From contig OZ251224.1 in assembly GCA_965240325.2 (NCBI GenBank), positions 3,038,001 to 3,102,000 of the forward strand: a stretch of 64,000 bases of DNA, read 5' to 3'. A program made the translations under genes and the position numbers. This DNA is from Rebecca billardiae RCC1528. Lineage: Eukaryota > Haptophyta. This document shows, one piece after another, positions 1 through 12,010 of this stretch. The stretch's first letter is position 1. Each line of letters begins with the position of its first letter. The notes under the pieces are model-generated. The model saw only the letters and a list, made by a program, of their open reading frames with translations. It ran no database searches and was not told the origin of the DNA.

Positions 1-1246
1 GTCCACCGTGTCAGAGGCTAAGATCGTGTGCGCAGAGGAAGGCGCGGGCGATGCCGACGGCTCCACACGGGCGGGCGCTGGCGCGCAGGGTGCGCCGCCG
101 CTCGCCCTCATCCCGAGCACGCGCGGGCCACAGATGAAGGTATCGTCCTCCAGCAGGTAGCACTCGTACGACTGGCCGCCCGGTCGGAAGGCGACGCGCA
201 AGCGCATGCGCAGCGAGACGCGGCTGCCGTTGACAAGCACGTTGACGTGTGCGGGCGCCGGCCCCTCGATGAAGCACATCTGCTCGGGATCGCGCGCGCG
301 GGCGATCGTCTCCACCCACAGCCGCACGGCACTCGGATCGGCCCCACCAATGCTGTTCCAGTACGCGTCGTCGCACGCGACGCACGCCTGCTCGAGCTCC
401 TCGAGCGAGGCGCCGATGTGCTGCCACCACGCGGGGAATGCGGCGTTGTAAAAGTAGCGCGCGCCGCCGGGCACCTCCACGCGCGTGATGCACGGCAGGG
501 GCAGCCCGTGCCACTCGGCCACAAACTCGGGCAGCATCGCCTCGCTCGGCGGCGGTGCACTCGGGTCGACCGACTCGGAGCCGAGCGTCATCATGCGCAT
601 GGCGTCGTCGAGCGTGAGGCGCAGCTCGCTCGCCATGCGCAGCCCCTCGTTGGTGAGCTCTGGAAGTGCAGGGACCCGGCGGCGAGGAGCGGGCGGGCGG
701 GGCGCGTGCGTGGGCGCGCGTCAGCGCGAGGGTGCGTGATCGAAGGGGCCAGGCGCCCCGCAGGCAGCGCGCACCCCAGCTCTGGTGGCGCTTCGCCATC
801 GAGAAAGCTGACTTGACGAACACAAGTCGCACCCCGTAGCCCTCGGGCGTGTCTAATCGGAGCAGCTCATCGCGGTAGTGCTGCCAGACCTCCTCCTCGA
901 GCTGTCTCGCGACTGCGATCGGCCGCGCCGGGGCCTGCGCAACCAATGGTCCAACTGGCGTCGCGCTCGGTGCTTCCGCCCCGGCCCCGTTGGGGCTTGA
1001 GCGCGCCGGCTTCATGAGCGCCCGGACGGCTGGGCTGAGCCGCTTTGTCGTCCCCGCGTTCCCGTGCCGCCCACGGCGGGATGGCTCGTTGGGGATGCAG
1101 ACAAGCCCAAGGCGTTCGCAGCGGCTGCAAGTCGAGCCCTCGCACGCCTCGAGGTCGCATCGGACCTTGCTGAGCCGGCAGCCCTTGCACGAGACGGCCG
1201 CATGCTTCCGCTGCGTGCTTGACGTGGTTCCCGTGGCGGCAATCAT
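1..1246 (-). CDS. Zn(II)2Cys6 binuclear-cluster transcription factor, 3' end beyond window
   Basis: The start codon is the ATG at 1246-1244. Residues 20-50 form a Zn(II)2Cys6 cluster: C20-x2-C23-x6-C30-x9-C40-x2-C43-x6-C50, with the basic RLSKVR stretch after the second Cys, the DNA-contact loop of fungal Gal4-type factors. A phase-1 intron at 774-660 (GTGCGC donor, CTTCCAG acceptor, 115 bp) joins ...KRHQSW to ELTNEGLRM.... Exon 2 (659 to the edge) stays open and contains YFYNAAFPAWWQHIG and SYECYLLEDDTFICG, reminiscent of a PAS-like or regulatory domain, though I cannot name it firmly. The protein would be nuclear and bind DNA, probably as a dimer. This class is best known in fungi but also occurs in algae. 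It is head-to-head with the DHH gene, 214 bp apart. The intron was placed by reading-frame continuity and splice consensus. Confidence 0.82.
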
Positions 1247-1460
1247 CTCGTCCGTCAGCGCTCAGAGCGCCCGGCCTGGCCAGCCAGCCGCCGCCACCTT
1301 GTGAGCGCGCGAGCCAGGCAGCAAGCTCAAAGCAGACGGAGCTCCGACGAGAATCCACCCGGAGTGCACACCGTGCGCACACGGTGCTTCCAACCGGAGC
1401 GGATCTGCAGCCGGACTCGTCCCGCCGCTTGGAGGGCCAGGCGGCTGCGTAGCAGGCCGC
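1247..1460. promoter_or_regulatory. Shared divergent promoter region
   Basis: This 214-bp gap separates the divergent ATGs of the Zn2Cys6 factor (1246, minus) and the DHH-CBS gene (1461, plus). Both 5' UTRs and both core promoters must lie here or overlap the genes. I see no TATA box. The arrangement makes co-regulation of the pair possible but not shown. Confidence 0.45.
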
Positions 1461-3395
1461 ATGGAGTTGAGTACCGCGATGAGATGGGCGGAGGGCGGCC
1501 GGCAACGCTCGCTCCTCGCGCTGGCGTTGCTGGCGCTGTCCGCGCCGCCGTGTGGCGGCGCGGGGCATGCGCGATTCAGCCGGGTGCCCCGCCGGGCGCA
1601 CGTCGTGGCGCGCGCCCCGCCAGCTGCCTCGAGCGAGGCGGTTGAGCAGGCGGCGGAGCCCTGCAACGTCGTGCTCACGCACACATCGGCCGACTTCGAC
1701 TCGCTCGCGGGCAGCGTCGCGCTGGCGAAGCTGTGGAACGCGGAGGGTGGCGACGTGCCCACGGTGGTGGTCATGCCCCGCGGCGCCAACCCCACGGTCA
1801 AGCGCTTCCTCGCGTACCACAAGCACCTGTACCCGATCCGCGGCTTCAACACCATCCGGCCGAGCGACGTGCGCAAGGTGGGCGTCGTGGACACGCAGTC
1901 GCGCGAGCGGCTCGGCCGTGCGTCGGAGTGGCTCGAGACGGCCGACTCCGTCGTGGTCTTCGACCACCACGTCGACCTCGGCGAGTCGGCGGTGGGCCCG
2001 CCCGCGCCGGGCGACATTGCGGGCGCCAACGCGCACGTGGAGACGGTGATCGAGCCGGTGGGCTCGGCGACGACGCTGCTGATCGAGCGGCTCCGCGAGC
2101 GCGACGTGAAGCTGCGCGATGCGGAGGCCACGCTCTTCGCGCTCGGCATCCGCGCCGACACGGGCTCCCTCACCTACGAGCACACCACCGTGCGCGACGC
2201 CAAAGCCCTCGTGTGGCTGATGGAGCAGGGCGCGTCGCAGCAGGCGATCGCCGAGTTTGGCCAGGCGCGCCTCTCGCACCACCAGCGCTCCGTGCTCACC
2301 GACGCGCTGGCGGTGCGCGCGACTGTCGCGCCCACGACTGCGACCCGGCGCGCCCGCGACCGCGACCGCGACCGCGACCGCGACCGCGACCCGCCCCCCT
2401 CCCCCCGTCGTGCGCGCCGCACGCGCCCGCGCCAGCAAGCGGAGGTGTGCACGCACCACGGCATCAAGATGTCGACGGTGGTGGTCGACACGAACGAGTT
2501 CCTGACGGGCATGTCGCGCGTGGCCGAGGAGATCCTCGAGCTGACCACGTGCGACGTCAGCCTGCTCGGCGTCGTGCACCACGGCGGCGGCAAGCAGCGC
2601 TCGCGCTACGTGTCCATCATCGGCCGCGTCGCGCCGCGCGCGATCACGGTCGACCTGAACGCCGTGCTGCAGCCGTACGGCGGCGGCGGCCACCCCAAGG
2701 CGGCGGCGGCGTCGGTGCGCCTGCGCACGCGCGAGGCGGACGGCGCCGCCCCAGCCGACGACGCCGCACAGGCCGACGGCAGCGCGCCCGTCGACGAGGA
2801 GGCGGTGGACGAGGCGCGCGAGCTGCTCGCCAAGGTGCGCGAGGCGGTCGAGGCGCAGATCCCGGACGAGGTGCGCGCAGAGTCGGTGATGACGACGGAC
2901 GTGGTGTGCCTGGAGCCCGAGCAGACGGTCGACGAGGCGCAGACGGTGCTCCGGCAGTGCCGGCTGCGCGGCGCGCCCGTCGTCGACCCGACCTCGGGCA
3001 AGCTGCTCGGCCTGCTCAAGCTCTCCGACGCCGTGCGCGCCGCGCAGGGCGGCAAGGGCGGCGCCAAGATCAAGGGCATCGTCCGCTCCAACGTGCCGAC
3101 CGTCACGCCGCAGATGACGTTCCTCGAGCTGGAGAACTGCATCATGGACATGGGCATCGGCCGGCTGCCTGTCGTCAGCGAGAGTGGGAAGCTCGTCGGC
3201 ATCATCACGCGCACCGACATCCTCCGCCACCACAACCTGTACGCATCGCTGCGCGATCCGTCGACGTCGACCGAATCGCGCGTGGTCGAGCGGCAACAGC
3301 TGCACGAGGCGGGCGCCCACGCTGACCCTGCCGGCGAGGCGGGCTCGCCCACCCAGCCCGATCCGCCCCAAGCCGAGCCCGCGGCCGCTTCGTGA
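1461..3395 (+). CDS. DHH-DHHA1 phosphoesterase with C-terminal CBS pair, probably organelle-targeted
   Basis: This is a RecJ/NrnA-type DHH phosphoesterase, as in the N-terminal part of bacterial multidomain tRNA nucleotidyltransferases, but without the polymerase head. Motif I (HTSADFDSLAG, about residues 74-84), GVVDT (141-145) and the DHH signature FDHH (167-170) supply the metal ligands. The DHHA1 glycine motif GGGGHPKAAAAS follows, then two CBS domains from VMTTDVVCL to VGIITRTDILRHH, expected to bind an adenine nucleotide. The N-terminus has an Arg-bearing start, a hydrophobic core (SLLALALLALS) and an Arg/Ala-rich stretch, which fits a signal peptide plus transit peptide for a secondary plastid. 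An in-frame intron at 2313-2435 (GTGCGC...GCCAG, 123 bp) holds a CGCGAC simple repeat; removing it joins DALA to QAEVCTHHG and gives about 603 residues. The substrate (oligonucleotide or cyclic nucleotide) is unknown. Confidence 0.85.
   Translation: MELSTAMRWAEGGRQRSLLALALLALSAPPCGGAGHARFSRVPRRAHVVARAPPAASSEAVEQAAEPCNVVLTHTSADFDSLAGSVALAKLWNAEGGDVPTVVVMPRGANPTVKRFLAYHKHLYPIRGFNTIRPSDVRKVGVVDTQSRERLGRASEWLETADSVVVFDHHVDLGESAVGPPAPGDIAGANAHVETVIEPVGSATTLLIERLRERDVKLRDAEATLFALGIRADTGSLTYEHTTVRDAKALVWLMEQGASQQAIAEFGQARLSHHQRSVLTDALAVRATVAPTTATRRARDRDRDRDRDRDPPPSPRRARRTRPRQQAEVCTHHGIKMSTVVVDTNEFLTGMSRVAEEILELTTCDVSLLGVVHHGGGKQRSRYVSIIGRVAPRAITVDLNAVLQPYGGGGHPKAAAASVRLRTREADGAAPADDAAQADGSAPVDEEAVDEARELLAKVREAVEAQIPDEVRAESVMTTDVVCLEPEQTVDEAQTVLRQCRLRGAPVVDPTSGKLLGLLKLSDAVRAAQGGKGGAKIKGIVRSNVPTVTPQMTFLELENCIMDMGIGRLPVVSESGKLVGIITRTDILRHHNLYASLRDPSTSTESRVVERQQLHEAGAHADPAGEAGSPTQPDPPQAEPAAAS
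2354..2391 (+). repeat. CGCGAC hexamer microsatellite inside an intron
   Basis: About six tandem CGCGAC units lie in the phase-0 intron of the DHH-CBS gene. Left unspliced they would code for an Arg-Asp run in the middle of the DHH fold, which argues that this stretch is removed. Confidence 0.75.
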
Positions 3396-3876
3396 GCTGC
3401 TTCGATCCAGCGCCGTGCTACCGCGTGCCGACTGCCCGATGCCAACGCCCGTGGATGCGGCGCGCGACCGCGGAGGCGTGCTTTCAGCCTTTCTTTCACC
3501 GACCCCGACGTCGGGGCTGTGATGCCAGTCACACGCGACACTGCGACGGCTCGAACGAGACGTCATGGCCGCTGCTGGTGGTGCTTACTGCTGACCACGC
3601 CTGGGCTGCCGAGCGCTTGGTCGAAGTCTCCGGCGAAGACTCATCGGCGCCAGTCGTAACATGGCGGCTGGACGGTGCCAGTAGCGCGCGCGCAGGCACT
3701 AGGCAGCAGAAAGATGTCGCTTGATTCATGATTGACACTCACTGACAGACAGACTTGACACGAGGACGTACGGAGTGGTACGGACTATATATATATATAT
3801 ATAATATGTATGCCCAGGGGTCTATATTAAGTGCTGCCCGTGCTATTATTTATACTACTAAATTTTGAGTATGATA
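3396..3876. other. Intergenic, no gene seen
   Basis: This is the downstream region of the DHH-CBS gene. It contains a short AT dinucleotide run near 3787-3803 and then AT-richer sequence up to the edge of a dispersed repeat. No supported coding or RNA gene is visible. Confidence 0.5.
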
Positions 3877-5463
3877 ATGGCCCGCGGTGCAGGGCGGAGC
3901 GCGCAGCGTGGAGCCCGCACCAGCGGGCCCGAACCACGTTTCAAAAAGATCTTTGATCAAGAAAAAAGGGACGGGGGGCGATTTTTAGGGCTGGCGGAGA
4001 CCGAGTTTCGAGTTTTTGAGATCGCATAGAGAGGTCTATTAGGCCGAAAATAACCGCGCCCAGCTCATTCCCTTAAGTAAAGTGCGATCTGGACGTCAGC
4101 TGGACGTGACATTAACGTAACGGTTCGTTACGAGCGCGATTTTGTGGGTAGACTCTCGTTCATGTGTGATAGTTTGCCTCCGCCTTGATGAATATGAACT
4201 TGGCTTCGCGGCGGTTGGTATCTAGAGTCTAAAACCCGCAAGCCTTATTGAAAATACCCGCGCAGCTATTCGTTGCCAGCCCATTCCATAGTCACTGACT
4301 TACCGAGCTGGCGAGCTCAAAACCTGCCGCCGTCGCAAGGACGACGTAGCGAGCCTCGACGACTCTTGGTTGGTCCGCAAGGGGGCGCTCGATGGGCAGG
4401 TGCGCGTGGCAAGTGCCGAGTGGCGCCTGGAGCGCGCGTCTGCGGCGGGTCCCGACGGCCGTCGACATCGCGTTCGTGCCCGCTCACTAGTCACTCCGCA
4501 CGCCCCTGCCGCGCCCTGTCGATGCCTGCGCGGCCGGCCGGCGCGCGGCCGCGCCGCCGCCGCCGCAGCCGCCGCCCTGTGTTCGGGCTCTCGCAAGCTC
4601 GGGGGCAGCGGCGCATGATGCCGGACTGATCGATCTCTGAGTCTCCGACTTCACCACACGCCCCCCTTGCCATGCCTCTCCGCCAGGGTCTCCCAGAACT
4701 CATCTTCAGAGCAGGCGCAAGTCGAACTCGGAACTGGCCGCGGCCCCGCGCGCCGTCGGCTCCCCGTGGCTGTCAGCTCCGCGTGGCCTGGGCGCCTGGC
4801 GTGCCCAGAGCTGGCCGTGCCTCTGCGACGCGTGCCGAGCCTGACCGAGGTGTGTCACCCCGTGCACGCGCGGCGCGCGCAAGCACCGGTGCTGCATGGC
4901 TGCTCGCACCGTGCTCCCTGGCTCGCGGTCAGTCAGCTCGGCCGCGTGGTGCCTGGTGTGCACGTAGAGTCGCGCTCATGCGTCGCTCACGCCTCGCGCC
5001 CGCCTGTCGGCCGTCGCGCAGGCGCGCAGGTCGAACCCTACTGACCTGCAGATCATCTACTCCTGCGCTGCTGGCGTCGCGGCGACGACGGTCAGCGGCA
5101 GGCCCGAACGAACGGTCGAATCCGCGCGGTCCCGCGCCGTCCGGCTCCCTGGCTGTCAGTCAGCTCCGCCGGTGGCCTGGCGTGCAAGAGTCGCGCTCGT
5201 GCGTCGCACGCCGAGTCGCATCCGCCTGTCGGCCGCCGCGCACGCGCAGGGGGTCAGGTAAGGGCCGTCTGTGATGAGGGCAGCTCGGCCGACGACCGAC
5301 ATCCACACTCGGCGCACGCCGGCGGCGGCGCGGCGCTGGGGCGGCGCGCCGCTGGATGGAGTCTAGTTACACGTGTACGGGACGACTGCGACGGAGGGTG
5401 CACCGCCACCGCGGGCCCCGAACTACGTTCGTTCTACGGAAAAGGACCGCGGAACGCGGTCAT
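3877..5463 (+). mobile_element. Hairpin-ended dispersed element, copy 1 (family H1)
   Basis: The left end is ATGGCCCGCGGTGCAGGGCG. The right end is a perfect 17-nt hairpin at 5445-5461 (GACCGCG, GAA, CGCGGTC) followed by AT. The same unit lies inverted at 20874-22480 and, with a different interior, at 32882-34173. The outer about 290 bp (including AAAAAGATCTTTGATCAAGA and the ATTTTTAGGGCTGGCGGAGA block) and the last about 80 bp are the conserved parts. No convincing ORF is present, so it is non-autonomous. The class is uncertain: terminal hairpins next to AT runs recall Helentron-type rolling-circle elements, but no Rep/helicase is present to prove it. Confidence 0.6.
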
Positions 5464-5582
5464 TCAATATGACACGATGCCAGTACTTATTTACCGCGGC
5501 TACGTACGGGTCGTACGCGAACTTAATATTGATGATGACGATGATGCGAACATCATCAGCAGACGACAGTCACTAAATAAAG

Positions 5583-7751
<2,169 letters not shown>

Positions 7752-8579
7752 CTAGCTCGCCTGCTTTGCCGCGCGCAGGGCCGCCTCGACGTCGCCGTCC
7801 GCCGCCTTGAGGAGCTTGCGCAGCTCGTCGGACGAGGCGGCCGGCATCCGCATCCTGAGCTCGTCGACTTTGTCCTCGAACAAGGCTTCGCTCAGCACCG
7901 GGCGGGCGCCAACGCCCTTCATCACCTCGCTGTACGCCTCCTCCGACATGCTCTTCTTGATGTCGGCTGAGCTGGGGCCCTTGGGACCGAGAGCGAGGCT
8001 GTGCGTGCTGCGGAACTGCTTCTGGATCTTGGCCGCAGCGCTGTGCGAGCCCTCGTCGTACGCGGCGTGCGAGAAGTGCGACTCTGTCTCGCGGCGGCTG
8101 CGCGCGAGTGCCTTCTCGTTCGCATCAAGAGCGGCCTTCGCCGCGGCGAGCTCCTCCTCCTGCGCCTTGGCGAGCGCAGCAGCCTCGCGTGCGACGCGCT
8201 CGGCCTCCGCAACGGCCGCGCTCTCCTCGAGCGCGCGCCGCCGCGCCGCCTCGGCCTCCTGCTCCGCGCGCTGCTTGGCGGCGCGCGCGAGCATGCGGTG
8301 TGCGCTCCCCTGGATGACCACAGCCGCTTTGTCTCGTTTCAGCTGCTCCAACGCGGCCTTCTCCTCGGCAGCCTTGGCGGCCGCAGCCTCGCGCGCGCGC
8401 CGCTGCGGATGCCCCTTCGTCTCCCTGGGCTTGGCGGCGGGTGCGGGCTTGGCGGCGGGCTTCTTGTTCTCGTCCACAATCTCGATGGGCACGTCCGACG
8501 TGTCCACCGTCTTCTTCACCTCCAGGCCTGTCGTCGCGTCCTCATCATCGTGGCGATCCACCGACGCGCACGAGCCCAT
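7752..8579 (-). CDS. Membrane-anchored IQ-motif coiled-coil protein (N-myristoylation signal)
   Basis: An ATG at 8579-8577 is chosen over upstream in-frame codons because it exposes MGSCASVD: Gly2 with Ser6 is an N-myristoylation signal and Cys4 a palmitoylation site. The product is 275 residues. An Ala/Lys/Glu-rich middle predicts a long coiled coil. It is interrupted by two IQ-like helices, AAVVIQGSAHRMLARAAKQR and AAAKIQKQFRSTHS, which would bind calmodulin or EF-hand light chains. The C-terminus (SSDELRKLLKAADGDVEAALR) resembles a UBA or CUE-like three-helix motif. A calcium-linked role at the plasma or flagellar membrane is likely. Some dual-acylated IQ proteins of protists resemble this arrangement, but I do not recognise an exact family. 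No intron is needed. Confidence 0.72.
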   Translation of the reverse strand: MGSCASVDRHDDEDATTGLEVKKTVDTSDVPIEIVDENKKPAAKPAPAAKPRETKGHPQRRAREAAAAKAAEEKAALEQLKRDKAAVVIQGSAHRMLARAAKQRAEQEAEAARRRALEESAAVAEAERVAREAAALAKAQEEELAAAKAALDANEKALARSRRETESHFSHAAYDEGSHSAAAKIQKQFRSTHSLALGPKGPSSADIKKSMSEEAYSEVMKGVGARPVLSEALFEDKVDELRMRMPAASSDELRKLLKAADGDVEAALRAAKQAS

Positions 8580-8754
8580 GATGGCCGGGTTCGCACGTTT
8601 GACCGTGTTCACGCGCGATCCGTGGCCGGAGATTCCCTCCCTCATCTGTGCATCCCTCATGACCGCCTCATCAAACCTCAGCTCCTTCGCGGTGCGCTTC
8701 AGACCTCCGTTGAGCGCCGTCTGATTTGGTCTGATGAACGCTTGTTATATCCTT

Positions 8755-8972
8755 ATCCAGGTGCAGCACCCTCCCCGTGTGGTGTCAGAGCGCGCTCCCG
8801 AGCGCGTGCCTCCGAGCGCGGGGCGGCCGCTTGCTGCAATGGCCGCCTCGATGAGGTGCGGCAACGCGCCCCTCACCTGCCTGCGCCGGTCTGTTTTGTG
8901 GCGGTGTCTTTGTGCAGTGTTGGATGGCGTCAATCACGCCTTAACCAAGTGTGCACGTTAAAACATAGTAAA
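8755..8972 (+). repeat. Dispersed repeat upstream of the IQ gene (second copy at 46727-46948)
   Basis: Nearly identical over about 215 bp to 46727-46948, from GTGCAGCACCCTCCCCGTG to AAAACATAGTAAACTGTA. It lies directly 5' of the IQ-protein gene, so part of that gene's promoter region is a mobile or duplicated sequence. Confidence 0.8.
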
Positions 8973-9647
8973 CTGTACGCAAAACACCTCTTAACCTGAT
9001 GCCCACCCCCGTGGTCTTCTACCGTATTAGCAAATAGGACAAAGTTCGGGCGCAAAGCGTCCAGTCTTTGTATGTGTGGACTCGTTTACTTGCTGCATAG
9101 AAATCTTCCTCCTAGGACTATAAATTCCCCTTTATAACGGGCTCCGGGTGATCAGGCTGGCCGGCGAAGCCTCCAGCCCTACCCTGGCCAGCCCCCAACC
9201 AACCACCACCCTCACCCAACCTCAAACCACTGACCGAGACACCTAGTGCCTTGACACCACTCCACTGTGGACAGCCCGGCGCCTCCAGAGGGGGCGGGGG
9301 TATGCCATTGCCAACAGCATACAAGCCCAACACTGTGGGGTGGTCCCAGGTACAAGCAGTGTACGGCCTTGCAATTCGAGATCATCGAGTGTGAGCCGAC
9401 TACTACTAACTGCGGCGAGTCCAACTACTACCAACTTCGGCGAGTCCAACTACTACTAACTCAGGCAAGTCCAACTAAGACTACTAACTTCGGCCACAAC
9501 ATCATCCACCAGCTGCTGACCAAGAACAGGCTACACCACCGTCCACCATGACCTGCCACTGACCAAGTAGGCGACGACATCATCCGCACCAGCTGCTGAC
9601 CAAGTAGGGGACGGCCTGGCCGACGCCAACATGCTCACTCGCACTGT
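8973..9647 (+). repeat. Tandem-duplicated 675-bp unit, copy 1
   Basis: Begins CTGTACGCAAAACACCTC and is repeated almost exactly at 11344-12010. Inside it a roughly 24-bp motif (GGCGAGTCCAACTACTAC) is itself tandemly repeated about four times. An inverted fragment of the unit (about 90 bp) lies at 46544-46631. The end of copy 1 and the start of copy 2 would be contiguous if the intervening TIR element were removed. LTRs were considered, but the 24-bp TIR and 4-bp TSD of the insert explain the spacing better. Confidence 0.75.
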
Positions 9648-11343
9648 GACAGGTTGCACGGAGAAATGACCGCCCGCGACTGACAGATCACAGATGTTAC
9701 ATTCACAGTGGACGCGACCTGTCCACCCGTCTTTCGGTACATCGCGCCCGTCCCATGGCGGCCGGCGCGTGGCGCGAGTGCTTGGAAACCACGGAGCACA
9801 CGAATGCCGGTGGTTTCCGACCTTCGCCGCCACGGCCCGCCTCCCCGTTCGCCCGCAATCGGTACCGCAGTCTGGTGCCCAGTTCCTCTCACTCCCGCGT
9901 CGGCAGTGGCGCGAAGCCGAAGCGCATCGGGAAGAAGCACAACTGGGACCTGGATACAGGTGGTAGATAGAGCCTTCAAGGAGGCTGCCGTCGCGAACGA
10001 GCAGGATGCGCCGGTTGTAGTATGCGCGTGCACCCTTGCACGAACGTGTGCTGGTCTCCTGCTGCACTGCTCATACCGTACGCACGAGCACGCAACCGTG
10101 CGCACGCGCTCAGGTGGCTCGGACCACACACGCGAGTGCTTGTGAAGCTCGCCTCACGAGGCCTTCGTAGAAGAAGGCGGGCAACCGGAGCGCGCTAAGG
10201 AAGCAGAAGACGATGCTCGCCAAACGCGTCCAGCGCGCGAGGGCGAAGCTTGCTACGGCGCGCGCGGCCTCTGCTGTTGCAGCTCGGGCCGCTGCTCCGG
10301 CCGTGCAGGCGTCTGGCGCGGGGTCCTCGGACAAGCAGGCGAACTCTGGGCAGTCTGCCTTTGCCGCCGGCAAGAAGTATCGGAAGCGCACGCATTTGGT
10401 CGAGCGCGTGGCGCGCTCGCGCGCCGTGACGCAGCAAGCAGGCGATCCTTGACAAGCGCCTCGCTGACGCTCCGCAGGCCGAGGCAACGAGCTCGGCGCT
10501 CGACCACGCTGACAGGCACGCCCTGAGTGAGGGGGAAGGCACCTTTCGAGACAGCACTCAGGCGCTCGACGTTGAGTATCTCATTGATCGCGCGCGTGTG
10601 TGATCACGTCAGCAAGACTAAGTCGCGCGAGGTGGAGTAGGTGGTAGCGCGCCTCTTCGCCGCATCATCCGCAGCTGACTGGCGTGCACCCACCAGCTCG
10701 CTCACGTCGCGCGCGGCAGCGGTCGGCTTCCACCCTGTTCGCACAGCGCGGCGCCGGCTGCACCGCCCGTTCCGCTGGACGCCGGCTCGCTCGTTGTTGA
10801 CGACTTCTTCTTCAACCCGGTCGCGCGGGCGCGGTGATGGTACACTCCGGCAGGCAGATGCGGCGCACTGTCTGATGCTCTATGCGTGCGTGTCCCTTTC
10901 CACAACGTCGACTCGGGCTGCTACGCGTGGCATCCAGCTCGAGGCGGAGGTCGCCAGGGCTCGCCCAAGGTCGAATCTGCCTTGCGTGTGCTGGGTCACC
11001 GAGGTGCGGCCGCAGGGTGCTCGCTGGCTGACTCCTGACGATGACGAGGAGTTGCGCGCCGTCGCAACCTCTCGCACGTATCGTGCCGACCGCGAGTCGA
11101 GTGGATGACGCTCGTGGCGGCTGCTCTTCAAATGACGCGGTCGGGCCCTTGGCGAGCTTGGGAGGAGGGCTCGGTCTGCTACATGTGCGTCAGTAGTCAC
11201 GGCCTAAACCGTGCGCAAGACTCATTGAGTCGTACATGGCGCGGCAGCAACGGCCGCACCCGCGAGCGGGGCACCGTGGGCGGGCAGCCATGCTCCAAAG
11301 GGCCGAAATGTAACACCAAGGTCAGTTTCCCGTGCAACCTGTC
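9648..11343. mobile_element. 1.7-kb DNA transposon relic with 24-bp TIRs and CTGT target duplication
   Basis: The termini are GACAGGTTGCACGG... at 9648 and its imperfect complement ending ...CCGTGCAACCTGTC at 11343, matching at about 21 of 24 positions. CTGT flanks both ends (9644-9647 and 11344-11347), a 4-bp target-site duplication. The interior has broken reading frames but no identifiable transposase. A 4-bp TSD fits several superfamilies (Sola2, Chapaev, Ginger), so no class is assigned. Confidence 0.7.
10213..10603 (+). pseudogene. Decayed reading frame inside the 1.7-kb transposon
   Basis: An Ala/Arg-rich frame from ATG 10213 contains AGKKYRKRTHLVERVARSRA. After a single-base frame change near 10440 it continues as QAILDKRLADAPQAEATSSA to a stop at 10603. 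The continuous basic-then-amphipathic character suggests a remnant of one protein, possibly the element's own, but I do not recognise it. Confidence 0.22.
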
Positions 11344-12010
11344 CTGTACGCAAAACACCTCTTAACCTGATGCCCACCCCCGTGGTCTTCTACCGTATTA
11401 GCAAATAGGACAAAGTTCGGGCGCAAAGCGTCCAGTCTTTGTATGTGTGGACTCGTTTACTTGCTGCATAGAAATCTTCCTCCTAGGACTATAAATTCCC
11501 CTTTATAACGGGCTCCGGGTGATCAGGCTGGCGGCGAAGCCTCCAGCCCTACCCTGGCCAGCCCCCAACCAACCACCACCCTCACCCAACCTCAAACCAC
11601 TGACCGAGACACCTAGTGCCTTGACACCACTCCACTGTGGACAGCCCGCCTCCAGAGGGGGCGGGGGTATGCCATTGCCAACAATCAGCATACAAGCCCA
11701 ACACTGTGGGGTGGTCCCAGGTACAAGCAGTGTACGGCCTTGCAATTCGAGATCATCGAGTGTGAGCCGACTACTACTAACTGCGGCGAGTCCAACTACT
11801 ACCAACTTCGGCGAGTCCAACTACTACTAACTCAGGCAAGTCCAACTACTACTAACTTCGGCCACAACATCATCCACCAGCTGCTGACCAAGAACAGGCT
11901 ACACCACAGTCCACCATGACCTGCCACTGACCAAGTAGGCGACGACATCATCCGCACCAGCTGCTGACCAAGTAGGGGACGGCCTGGCCGACGCCAACAT
12001 GCTCACTCGC
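11344..12010 (+). repeat. Tandem-duplicated 675-bp unit, copy 2
   Basis: Matches 8973-9640 with only small indels (for example a 3-bp deletion near 11648 and a 3-bp ATC addition near 11684). Its CTGT start doubles as the right target-site copy of the 1.7-kb transposon. Confidence 0.78.

Noticed and set aside
867-3566. About 900-codon open frame on the minus strand opposite the DHH-CBS gene
   Set aside because: Arg/His/Ala-rich product with no domain; it is antisense to a well-supported gene and explained by high GC at third codon positions.
8973-12010. LTR retrotransposon with 670-bp LTRs
   Set aside because: The interior is delimited by its own 24-bp TIRs and a 4-bp CTGT duplication, with no PBS or PPT; a DNA transposon in a tandem duplication fits better.
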